Positions 1 through 5,651 of a stretch of 6,009 bases of DNA are shown here, piece by piece. The stretch is from Oscillospiraceae bacterium (lineage in GTDB: Bacteria; Bacillota; Clostridia; Saccharofermentanales; Saccharofermentanaceae). Positions within the stretch are counted from its first letter, which is position 1. Each line of letters begins with the position of its first letter. The stretch covers positions 1 to 6,009 of the forward strand of contig CADCQX010000033.1 of assembly GCA_902803695.1 (NCBI GenBank), in the 5' to 3' direction. The notes beneath the pieces were generated by a model. The model did not search any database. It worked only from the letters and a program-made list of their open reading frames with translations, and was not told the origin of the DNA. Position numbers and translations under genes: made by a program.

Positions 1-243
1 AAGAGAGAGAATTTTGAGAAGTTCTATTCTGATTTAGTAAATAATGGTATTGTTGATCCTGATGATGAAACCGTTGATCGACTTGTTCGTAAGGCGAATT
101 ATTCAAAAATAAATATGCGACCAGCTGTTCTGCTTGCATATGAATGGTCACTTGAAGAAGCAATTGAGCTCGATGGAGATAATCAATTTGTGGATGATTG
201 TTTACGCAAGATTAATAATATAAGGTCTATTTATAATATTTAA
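1..243 (+). CDS. C-terminal fragment of an unrecognised protein
   Basis: Frame 1 is open from the window edge to a TAA stop at 241-243 and gives the last 80 residues of a protein whose start lies outside the window. The fragment is hydrophilic and probably helical. It has an acidic stretch (DPDDETVDRL, about residues 19-28), then the segment RPAVLLAYEWSLEEAIELD (about 41-59), and ends in a basic/aliphatic tail (RKINNIRSIYNI). There is no signal peptide, membrane segment or catalytic motif in the visible part. I do not recognise the family. A perfect hairpin terminator starts 10 bases after the stop, which supports this being a genuine gene end. Function cannot be assigned from the fragment. 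Confidence 0.75.
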   Translation, partial: KRENFEKFYSDLVNNGIVDPDDETVDRLVRKANYSKINMRPAVLLAYEWSLEEAIELDGDNQFVDDCLRKINNIRSIYNI

Positions 244-252
244 CTACAATCT

Positions 253-282
253 AAAATCTCGGCTAGTCCGAGATTTTCTTTT
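253..282 (+). terminator. Intrinsic terminator of the upstream partial gene
   Basis: A perfect 10-bp stem (253-262 AAAATCTCGG pairing with 268-277) with a 5-base loop is followed by CTTTT at 278-282. It begins 10 bases after the TAA of the upstream gene, the usual place for a Rho-independent terminator. The stem has A-runs on one side and T-runs on the other, so it could also work in the opposite direction, but no minus-strand gene ends nearby. Confidence 0.85.
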
Positions 283-433
283 GTATGAAATCAAGAAAAG
301 TATTCCTTCGATTAATCAATTGTACAGTTGTCCAACAGTAGTAGTCTAACCGGTGTTCTGTGAGATTTTTGGTACATTACATTTCTTAAGATGATCTCAG
401 TTGATATAAAAGTGTTATTTTGGAGGTCATGTA
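278..433 (+). promoter_or_regulatory. Leader and likely promoter region of the ATPase-phosphatase operon
   Basis: These 156 bases hold no gene. The best promoter candidate is a -10-like TATAAA at 405-410 with a poor -35-like TTTCTT at 382-387 (17-base spacer). That would place the transcript start close to the ribosome binding site. A second weak option is TTGTAC at 320-325, which lacks a good -10 partner. An inverted repeat TGAGAT/ATCTCA (361-366 and 394-399) lies just upstream of the TATAAA and could be an operator arm pair, though six bases is close to chance. The promoter is inferred; only the need for one after the upstream terminator is well supported. Confidence 0.35.
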
Positions 434-1333
434 ATGGAATTGTATTTGGGTGGTTTTGGATTTCCGAGCGAAAAAGCAGAAATTGATTTCTTGTTCAGCG
501 AGCATACGCCAAGTATGACTCTAAAAGAAGAATGGGATTTCTGGAGAGTGCACACCCATAAGGAAAGTTTCTACCCTTTCAATGTGTTAAGTCGTTATCG
601 ATTAAATAGTCTTGATTTTGAGCCTGTTACCATACTGTTTGGGGATAACGGTTGCGGCAAGACTACAGCACTTAACATTATTGCTGATAAGCTGAAACTT
701 TCTCGTAAAACGTTGTTTAACAAGGGAAGGTTTTGGGATGATTATTTGGAGCATTGTTATTTTATAGCAAAGGAGGATGAAGATGAAAGACCAATTATGA
801 TACCGACCGGTAGCAAGATAATAGTAAGCGATGATATTTTCAAGGAAACCCTAAGTCGAAGAGAATATAATACAGCCAGACTTGATAAGAATAAAGCACT
901 TGAAAAGGAAATCGACAGTCAGATGACGAGCCCCAACTATCTTGAGAGACTCAGTCAGAAGGAGGCTGCAAATATGATGACTCAGCGCTTTCTTAAAGAA
1001 CGTCCCGAACATTCAAATGGCGAAAGTGCCATGGAATATTTTATGAATGAGATGCAGGACGAAGCGTTGTATATTCTGGATGAGCCGGAGAATAGTTTGT
1101 CACCGGAGAATCAGAAGTTGTTAGCTGATTTCATATTTAATTCGGCTCGATTCTTTAACTCTCAGTTCATCATAGCTACGCATTCACCTTTCTTTGCTTC
1201 GATACCTACAGCAAAGATATACAGTTTCCAGGGTCTCGATGTGGTAAACTGCAAGTGGACAGAACTACCGGCTGCAAGAGCATACTTTGAACTGTTTGAA
1301 GCCAATCGTAGCGCTTTTATAGATGATAAGTAG
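434..1333 (+). CDS. Standalone ABC-type AAA family ATPase
   Basis: The 299-residue protein has a full set of ABC-class ATPase motifs: Walker A GDNGCGKTT at residues 70-78, a signature-like HSNGES at 193-198, Walker B YILDEPEN at 213-220 with the presumed catalytic Glu217, a D-loop-like SLSPENQ at 221-227, and a switch THSPFF at 249-254 with His250. About 115 residues separate Walker A from the signature and hold a charged, partly helical insertion (about 140-190). There are no membrane segments and no TOPRIM nuclease domain, so this is neither a transporter subunit nor an OLD nuclease. From memory it matches a widespread family of about 250-300-residue soluble ATPases of clostridia, so it looks complete. 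The start is fixed by GGAGG at 422-426, seven bases before the ATG. The phosphatase gene follows after 14 bases. The cellular role is unknown; ATP hydrolysis is a safe inference, the substrate is not known. Confidence 0.9.
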   Translation: MELYLGGFGFPSEKAEIDFLFSEHTPSMTLKEEWDFWRVHTHKESFYPFNVLSRYRLNSLDFEPVTILFGDNGCGKTTALNIIADKLKLSRKTLFNKGRFWDDYLEHCYFIAKEDEDERPIMIPTGSKIIVSDDIFKETLSRREYNTARLDKNKALEKEIDSQMTSPNYLERLSQKEAANMMTQRFLKERPEHSNGESAMEYFMNEMQDEALYILDEPENSLSPENQKLLADFIFNSARFFNSQFIIATHSPFFASIPTAKIYSFQGLDVVNCKWTELPAARAYFELFEANRSAFIDDK

Positions 1334-1340
1334 GAAAGGA
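1332..1340 (+). promoter_or_regulatory. Ribosome binding site that supports the TTG start of the phosphatase
   Basis: The purine run AGGAAAGGA begins inside the TAG stop codon of the ATPase gene and ends seven bases before TTG at 1348. The only nearby ATG, at 1340-1342, overlaps the end of this site and reads only Met-Ile-Leu before a TGA at 1349-1351. The TTG is therefore the natural start: it places the conserved DLHG motif seven residues from the N-terminus, as expected for a single-domain PPP phosphatase. Confidence 0.75.
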
Positions 1341-1347
1341 TGATTCT

Positions 1348-2058
1348 TTGATCTACGTAATCTCAGACCTTCACGGCTACCCACACGACAAATTCCTGGC
1401 CTTGCTGGACAAGGCTGGTTTTGGCAAGAACGATTTCCTGTTTATCCTTGGCGATGTGGTCGATCGTAACGGTGATGGGGGAGTGGAGACACTCAAGTGG
1501 CTTCTTTATCAGACCAATGTACAGCTCATCCTCGGTAATCACGAGGCGATGCTCCTGGCATGTTCCTTTGTCTTTGACGAGGTGACAGAGAAAAGTATTG
1601 AATCGCTGGATGCCGAGAAACTCGACATGCTTGAAAGATACAGTTTGGACGGTGGAGATGTTACCCTGAAAGAAATGCAAAAACTTCCCAAAAATCTCCA
1701 GCAGGACATACTGGATTATCTTCGGGAAGCTCCGTTATATGAGACTGTAAGTGCAGGCGGTCAGGACTTTATCCTCGTTCATTCCGGATTGGATGAGTTT
1801 GATCCGAAGAAAAGAATTGAGGATTACACCTCAGAAGAATTGCTCTGGGCCTGGCCTGAACTGACCGATGAATACTACAAGAACGTGATGACAGTATTCG
1901 GTCATACGCCAACGCTATCCTACGGCAAAGAATATACTGACAAGATCATCATGACATCTACCTGGATAGATATCGATATGGGAGCAGGCTTTGGGCGCCA
2001 ACTGGTCTTACTGAGACTTGACGATATGCAAGAGTTCAGGTTAGAGAATCTGGTCTGA
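1348..2058 (+). CDS. PPP-family metallophosphatase (serine/threonine protein phosphatase type)
   Basis: The 236-residue protein is a single-domain metallophosphoesterase of the PPP superfamily, the size of lambda phosphatase and PrpA/PrpB. The dinuclear metal and catalytic motifs are present in order: DLHG (7-10), GDVVDRN (35-41), GNHE (63-66), HSG (145-147) and FGHTP (184-188). It should hydrolyse phosphate monoesters with Mn2+ or similar metals in the cytoplasm. The true substrate could be a phosphoprotein or a small molecule such as a dinucleoside polyphosphate. One oddity is LLWAWPEL (165-172): related enzymes, including lambda phosphatase at Arg162, have an arginine where Trp169 stands. 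There is no signal peptide. It begins with TTG 14 bases after the ATPase stop, so the two genes are probably co-transcribed. Its last 23 bases overlap the end of a convergent gene. Family assignment is firm; substrate and activity are not. Confidence 0.92.
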   Translation: MIYVISDLHGYPHDKFLALLDKAGFGKNDFLFILGDVVDRNGDGGVETLKWLLYQTNVQLILGNHEAMLLACSFVFDEVTEKSIESLDAEKLDMLERYSLDGGDVTLKEMQKLPKNLQQDILDYLREAPLYETVSAGGQDFILVHSGLDEFDPKKRIEDYTSEELLWAWPELTDEYYKNVMTVFGHTPTLSYGKEYTDKIIMTSTWIDIDMGAGFGRQLVLLRLDDMQEFRLENLV

Positions 2059-2545
2059 TCAGATGAAGATGACTCCACATGTTTTGGGTCATCCAATTTA
2101 CAAGTGCTCTTTGTCGGAAAGCATTCTCATCAATTGTGAAACTTGCGCATTTGTTTAGAATATATGCGTTTAGTCTCAAGTTGGTTGAAACAGGTAGAAA
2201 TTTGTTTGATTTATGTTTTATAAATATGCTCATTTCTGCTTCATTAATATCAGTGCGGATTTTCTTCAATCGTTCCAATTCTTTATTGTAGGCATCTTCC
2301 AGTTCAGCCTGCATCATATCAATGTCAGGTTCTGTTTCTTCTGCGAAGATAGTCTTTACCCTATTTTCGATGCAGAAATCCATAAACTCCTCATAAGAAG
2401 CATAGGTGATATTTTCCTGTGCCTCCGGAGAATAGCCCTGGTCTAGGATTTTATCCCAATCCGGATCATCCTTCTTAACGGGAATTACTTTAATCTGATT
2501 TTGGATTATGAATCTGAGAAAGTTATCTAACACGTACATGCGCAT
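2036..2545 (-). CDS. Hypothetical protein with a predicted coiled coil
   Basis: This 169-residue protein belongs to no family I recognise. It appears soluble: there is no signal peptide or clear membrane helix, although the N-terminus has an aliphatic/basic stretch (FLRFIIQNQIKVIPVKK, about 9-25). An aromatic and acidic segment follows (YASYEEFMDF, 48-57), then a highly charged helical region with heptad-like spacing (about 75-108, AELEDAYNKELERLKKIR) that suggests a coiled coil, and a basic C-terminal part rich in Asn and Trp. Start choice is supported by AGGAG eight bases upstream of the ATG; this site overlaps the TGA of the preceding minus-strand gene (12-base gap), so the two are very likely one operon and translationally coupled. 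The gene shares its last 23 bases, in antisense, with the phosphatase gene. It may bind or work with the upstream product, which is inference from gene order only. Confidence 0.72.
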   Translation of the reverse strand: MRMYVLDNFLRFIIQNQIKVIPVKKDDPDWDKILDQGYSPEAQENITYASYEEFMDFCIENRVKTIFAEETEPDIDMMQAELEDAYNKELERLKKIRTDINEAEMSIFIKHKSNKFLPVSTNLRLNAYILNKCASFTIDENAFRQRALVNWMTQNMWSHLHLIRPDSLT

Positions 2546-2553
2546 AATTCAAT

Positions 2554-2560
2554 CTCCTCA
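2554..2560 (-). promoter_or_regulatory. Coupled ribosome binding site overlapping the upstream stop codon
   Basis: On the minus strand this reads TGAGGAG: the TGA (2560-2558) is the stop codon of the 190-residue protein gene, and AGGAG (2558-2554) is the ribosome binding site of the 169-residue protein gene, whose ATG is at 2545-2543. Ribosomes ending translation of the first gene would sit on the initiation region of the second, which favours coupled, balanced expression. Confidence 0.7.
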
Positions 2561-3130
2561 ACGTCTCACAACCTCAAAATCATATTCCACATATCCGGAT
2601 TCTCCCGCAGGAATGATTCCGTCCAACTCTTCAATACCGATCAGATTGGCTCTGTCCGGGAATGGCTTCGTACCTGCCTTGGTGGTGATCCTTCCTGAAC
2701 CTTCAATGTATTCGTATCTCGCATAATCCGACATGTCTACTACGCAGAAATCCTGAACGGTATGCGGTTCTGCATTTGAAGAAGATATATATGCCATAAA
2801 GCCGTTTCCGTGGACATTTTCCCACTCATCCTCAAAACTGAAGAATACGCCTGAAGTGAACCTGATCGTAGTATCTTTCGCAGCACCTTTTTCTCCCATA
2901 GAAGGATCCGTATTATTCTCGAAAAAGATCCTCAACGTAAACTTGTCTCCCGCACAGGCTTCGATAACCTTTTTGAATTCTTCTTCTCCATGCTTTCTGA
3001 CAGTTACAAAATTCTTCCTCTGATCACCCATAGTCTCGTGATCCCTGATAGCGTTGAAAGTCACATACTTAACTAATTCGCCTCTGTTATAACCCTTTCT
3101 CGGGTAATCGTGATTAAAAACCATTGCCAT
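2558..3130 (-). CDS. Protein resembling a domain of Gram-positive secreted proteins, without a visible export signal
   Basis: The product has 190 residues. Landmarks are KYVTFNAIRD (21-30), MGDQRKNFVTVR (34-45), AGDKFTLRIFFENN (60-73), GAAKDTTIRF (82-91), AYISSSNAEPH (113-123), YIEGSGRI (141-148) and LDGIIPAGESGYVEYDFEV (169-187). From memory these match, in order, a domain found in secreted and wall-associated proteins of actinobacteria and other Gram-positives, with motifs of the kind YVTFNSI, GDERNFV, NN..G.GxAKDT, ISASNA and LDG.IP....GYVTY. It is probably an all-beta fold; its function is unknown to me. The frame is open up to 3337, but ATG 3130 is chosen because GGAGG lies six bases upstream and similarity starts here. 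Extending it would run through the terminator hairpin of the neighbouring gene. No signal peptide, anchor or membrane helix is seen in either version. It leads a two-gene operon with the 169-residue protein. Confidence 0.82.
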   Translation of the reverse strand: MAMVFNHDYPRKGYNRGELVKYVTFNAIRDHETMGDQRKNFVTVRKHGEEEFKKVIEACAGDKFTLRIFFENNTDPSMGEKGAAKDTTIRFTSGVFFSFEDEWENVHGNGFMAYISSSNAEPHTVQDFCVVDMSDYARYEYIEGSGRITTKAGTKPFPDRANLIGIEELDGIIPAGESGYVEYDFEVVRR

Positions 3131-3207
3131 AAAACACCTCCAAATTTTGTAGTTTTCTAACCCAATAATATGAAAATCAGCGTGACAGAAATGGTGCACA
3201 ATAACAA
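3131..3207 (-). promoter_or_regulatory. Promoter region and ribosome binding site of the two-gene minus-strand operon
   Basis: The ribosome binding site GGAGGTG occupies 3141-3135, ending four bases before the ATG; its GGAGG core (3141-3137) is six bases away. A -10-like TATTAT lies at 3170-3165 on the minus strand, which would start a transcript around 3158 with a short leader. No convincing -35 is present at the expected spacing. Since the preceding minus-strand gene ends in a strong terminator, the operon needs its own promoter here, but the exact boxes are uncertain. Confidence 0.4.
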
Positions 3208-3235
3208 AGTAGCCTTTCCAAACGGAAAGGCTACT
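3199..3235 (-). terminator. Strong intrinsic terminator of the lipoprotein gene
   Basis: A perfect 12-bp stem (3208-3219 pairing with 3224-3235) encloses a 4-base loop at 3220-3223. Read on the minus strand it lies 22 bases after the TAA of the lipoprotein gene and is followed by TTTGTTATT at 3207-3199, a U-rich tail. On the plus strand the downstream bases are not T-rich, so it works one way. It separates the lipoprotein transcript from the downstream two-gene operon. Confidence 0.88.
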
Positions 3236-3257
3236 CCAAATACAACTTATTAAATTG

Positions 3258-5543
3258 TTAAATGCTCTCCCAACTCGTCGTATCAGGCCAATCCTCCGTA
3301 TCAAAGTAATGCCTGATCTCATCACAGATCTCCTCAACCTTCGCTTCGCACTCAGGGTTCAGATCAGATATGGAGTCAGTCAGTACGCTGAGCATCACAT
3401 ACTCATAGAGCAGGGTCCTGTCGGTAACCTTGAAGGTAACTGCCTCTCTGCAGATGAAGTAATCCCAGCTGTAGTGATCACCCATGATGATATCGATGAT
3501 CTGATCATCAGTAGCATCCACATAAGTGAAGTAAGGCTGGTTGACCTTCTTCCAGGATTCATCGCCTTTGGTAGGCTCTTCAAAGTGGGAGTTGTAGTTC
3601 GTAAAGAACTTCTCCGTGCACTTCCAGATATCGCATATGAGCTGGGTCTGTGCGATATTTACATTCGTAAAGCCCATGTTTCTTACAGTGTCAGCACCAT
3701 AGAAAGCATTAAGTGTAGGGTTGCTTACATTGAGGTTGATGATCATATAGTAATCGCCATTGACATTATATGATCCTCTCATATACGGATCATAACCGCC
3801 GTCATAGAGGCAGATCGCGAATCCGCTGTAGTATTCGAACAGCAGCTGATCGAAGTAATCCTCAGGGTAGAGTGAGAGTACTGTTTCTATATCATCCAGG
3901 GCAGCATCTATCTTATCCGGATCTGTTGCAACCTTATCCTTGTTGAGAAGTCCCGAAGGACTTAAGTCTGCGAACCAGATATATACTCCGTACTTGCTTC
4001 CGATGGTTTCTGCTCTCTTATACTGATCCTTAAGATTATTCATGTTTCCCGTGACTGTCTGATCATGTGCCGCTGAATTATCGACCTTAAGGCTCTCGAT
4101 AAGATCCTTGGCTCCTGAGGATTTCTCGTTCTTGAACTTGTCGTTGACCTCGCCCGGAACCCAGTCGCAGGTCTGGCACTCGTATTCTATTAATTCCTTC
4201 TTCTCGAAATCATACTTAAACTTGAATAATCCGCCTTCGGTCCTTCCAAAATCATTTCTGTAGAAAACGGTGTATATCGTATTAAATACGACCTCGCCGT
4301 CTATGATTATCGGATCAGGATAGTTCATCGCACTGATATCTCCTGCCTCAACACCGTATTCTTCAGCGATGATCTCCTTCCAACTGTCGATCATCTCTCT
4401 TGAGAAAGCACACGGATAAGGAGCGATATTTGTAAAATGTTCGCCATCCGCCATGCGGGCCAGAATCTCACAAAATATGAGATCCTCCTTATAATCCGTG
4501 CCGATTTCTTCGCCATAGAGTCGTATCAGCGCCTCCTGAGGATTCATCATATCGCTGCTGTTATAGTTGAGGTTATAACCGTCCAACTGCTGATTAAGCC
4601 CATTAATGAGCTTGATTATCTCGTCATCTGTGAATCCGTACTCTTCAAACAGCTTAAAAACTTCATATGTGGTATTCGAATTGAAGAAAAGGCTGTCAAC
4701 CTTCTCAGTGCCGAGAATATACTCCAGTCCAATAATGAACATTGTTGGATTGCCGTATGCCAGATTTATGCCGGAACTTGCATAATATTTTGCCGCATAA
4801 TGCTCAGCACCTCCTTCCACAAAGCAGCTTGCTTCCACATACTGCTTTACGTCAGCCTTTTCATCTTCTGTTAACTCGGCTGTGATTTTGATGCTGCCGT
4901 CGTTCATAACAGCCACATTAGAAGGAACGCCGTCTATTGCCCCGTCGACGAAATGAACCAACTCGTGGTAGACCGTCAGAGATGCCACCTCTTCAACCAT
5001 GTTGAAGTTCCAGCCACCGATCAGGACATAATTGTTTGCAATGGCGTAATATGCGGAAGCGGTTTCTCCCGGATCACCTTCTTCGATTACCAGGTTCGAA
5101 AGTTGACTTAAGAAGTATTCCTTATCCTCATCTTCAATCTGATCTGCTACCATAGGGAATAGCTGATAGACATAACCTTCATAATCGTAGAGAGCAGGGT
5201 TGCCGTCTACACATTCTGCGAATTCGATGAAGTACTCGTACTCGCCTCTCAAGTCTTCTTCAGTGAGTCCAACCTTCTCGGCTAGTTCCAATGCTTCAGT
5301 TTTATAATCCCTTTTTATATCTGAACTGACCTGATCCGGATCCTTCCATTCAGACTCATCAGTTGTGTCTGATGGATTGGTATCTTCCGACTCTTCGTCA
5401 TTAACTGTAGTCGTTACTTCAGTGTTTTCCGTTGTTTCGGTGGTTTCTTCAGTATCCTTGTGATGGCATCCGCTTAATGCCAAAGAACTGAAAGTGAAAG
5501 TAGCAGCAAGGGCCAAACAGGCCCAATTGTAGTGTTTCTTCAT
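3258..5543 (-). CDS. Large lipoprotein with a zincin-type metallopeptidase domain and a degenerate second domain
   Basis: The 761-residue protein has a lipoprotein signal peptide: basic MKKHYNW, a hydrophobic core, and the lipobox LSGC with Cys26 as the lipidated residue. A Thr/Glu/Asp/Ser-rich linker (about 29-66) should hold the globular part away from the membrane on the outer face. The first domain (about 85-375) carries VYHELVH (191-197), an HExxH zinc site with His193, Glu194 and His197. FVEGGAEHYA (241-250) supplies a plausible third ligand, Glu243, in the manner of EG(L/F)AEY motifs of gluzincins. A central segment (about 375-480) has beta-rich character. The C-terminal part (about 500-750) resembles, from memory, clostridial putative zinc metallopeptidase lipoproteins (VLSLYPEDYFDQL, 555-567; YFICREAVTFKVTDR, 695-709) but has no HExxH. 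Protease activity of the first domain is likely; the substrate is unknown. It is monocistronic, with GGGGGAG before the ATG and a terminator after the stop. Confidence 0.9.
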   Translation of the reverse strand: MKKHYNWACLALAATFTFSSLALSGCHHKDTEETTETTENTEVTTTVNDEESEDTNPSDTTDESEWKDPDQVSSDIKRDYKTEALELAEKVGLTEEDLRGEYEYFIEFAECVDGNPALYDYEGYVYQLFPMVADQIEDEDKEYFLSQLSNLVIEEGDPGETASAYYAIANNYVLIGGWNFNMVEEVASLTVYHELVHFVDGAIDGVPSNVAVMNDGSIKITAELTEDEKADVKQYVEASCFVEGGAEHYAAKYYASSGINLAYGNPTMFIIGLEYILGTEKVDSLFFNSNTTYEVFKLFEEYGFTDDEIIKLINGLNQQLDGYNLNYNSSDMMNPQEALIRLYGEEIGTDYKEDLIFCEILARMADGEHFTNIAPYPCAFSREMIDSWKEIIAEEYGVEAGDISAMNYPDPIIIDGEVVFNTIYTVFYRNDFGRTEGGLFKFKYDFEKKELIEYECQTCDWVPGEVNDKFKNEKSSGAKDLIESLKVDNSAAHDQTVTGNMNNLKDQYKRAETIGSKYGVYIWFADLSPSGLLNKDKVATDPDKIDAALDDIETVLSLYPEDYFDQLLFEYYSGFAICLYDGGYDPYMRGSYNVNGDYYMIINLNVSNPTLNAFYGADTVRNMGFTNVNIAQTQLICDIWKCTEKFFTNYNSHFEEPTKGDESWKKVNQPYFTYVDATDDQIIDIIMGDHYSWDYFICREAVTFKVTDRTLLYEYVMLSVLTDSISDLNPECEAKVEEICDEIRHYFDTEDWPDTTSWESI

Positions 5544-5651
5544 AGTATCTCCCCCAAATTAATAAATAACTAAGGGGTATTATATCATGGATTTTTGAGA
5601 AAAAAATAATGATATAGTATAAGAGAAATGCAGGAGATAAGGAGAAATACT
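5544..5651. promoter_or_regulatory. Divergent promoter region between the lipoprotein and nuclease-like genes
   Basis: For the plus-strand gene a good sigma-A-type promoter is visible: TTGAGA at 5595-5600, a 17-base spacer, and TATAAG at 5618-5623. It is followed by GGAGA at 5641-5645, six bases before the ATG at 5652. For the minus-strand lipoprotein gene a perfect TATAAT lies at 5584-5579; its -35 would fall in the A/T-only run near 5602-5607 and does not match consensus. The minus-strand ribosome binding site is GGGGGAGA at 5555-5548. The two promoters point away from each other and their -35 regions are within a few bases, so the genes may compete for polymerase or share a regulator. No clear operator is seen. 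Confidence 0.6.

Noticed and set aside
278..433. Riboswitch or structured RNA in the leader of the ATPase gene
   Set aside because: Only a 6-bp inverted repeat is present; there is no multi-stem structure, conserved riboswitch core or second terminator before the start codon.
434..1333. ATPase as an OLD-family nuclease or a transporter subunit
   Set aside because: There is no TOPRIM domain after the ATPase core and no adjacent permease gene; the protein ends about 50 residues after the switch histidine.
1363..1680. Open frame of 105 codons on the minus strand inside the phosphatase gene
   Set aside because: It is antisense to a gene with clear catalytic motifs and has no convincing ribosome binding site or recognisable domain.
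2054..2063. Palindrome TCTGATCAGA at the convergent junction as a terminator
   Set aside because: It has no loop and no T-run, and five-base arms are too short for a terminator.
2079..2446. Two short plus-strand frames opposite the 169-residue protein gene
   Set aside because: They overlap each other and a minus-strand gene with a better start context and operon position; their Phe-rich products are what an antisense reading of an acidic, Lys/Glu-rich gene gives.
3131..3337. N-terminal extension of the 190-residue protein up to an ATG at 3337, giving 259 residues
   Set aside because: The extension overlaps the end of the lipoprotein gene and its terminator hairpin, has no ribosome binding site or family similarity, and gives no proper signal peptide. 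ATG 3130 has an ideal GGAGG.
3255..3773. Open frame of 172 codons on the plus strand inside the lipoprotein gene
   Set aside because: It is antisense to the lipoprotein coding region, starts next to its stop codon, and its product resembles no family; codon patterning of the minus strand explains it.
4437..4874. Open frame of 145 codons on the plus strand opposite the peptidase domain
   Set aside because: It lies opposite the region encoding HELVH-domain sequence and has no domain or ribosome binding site.
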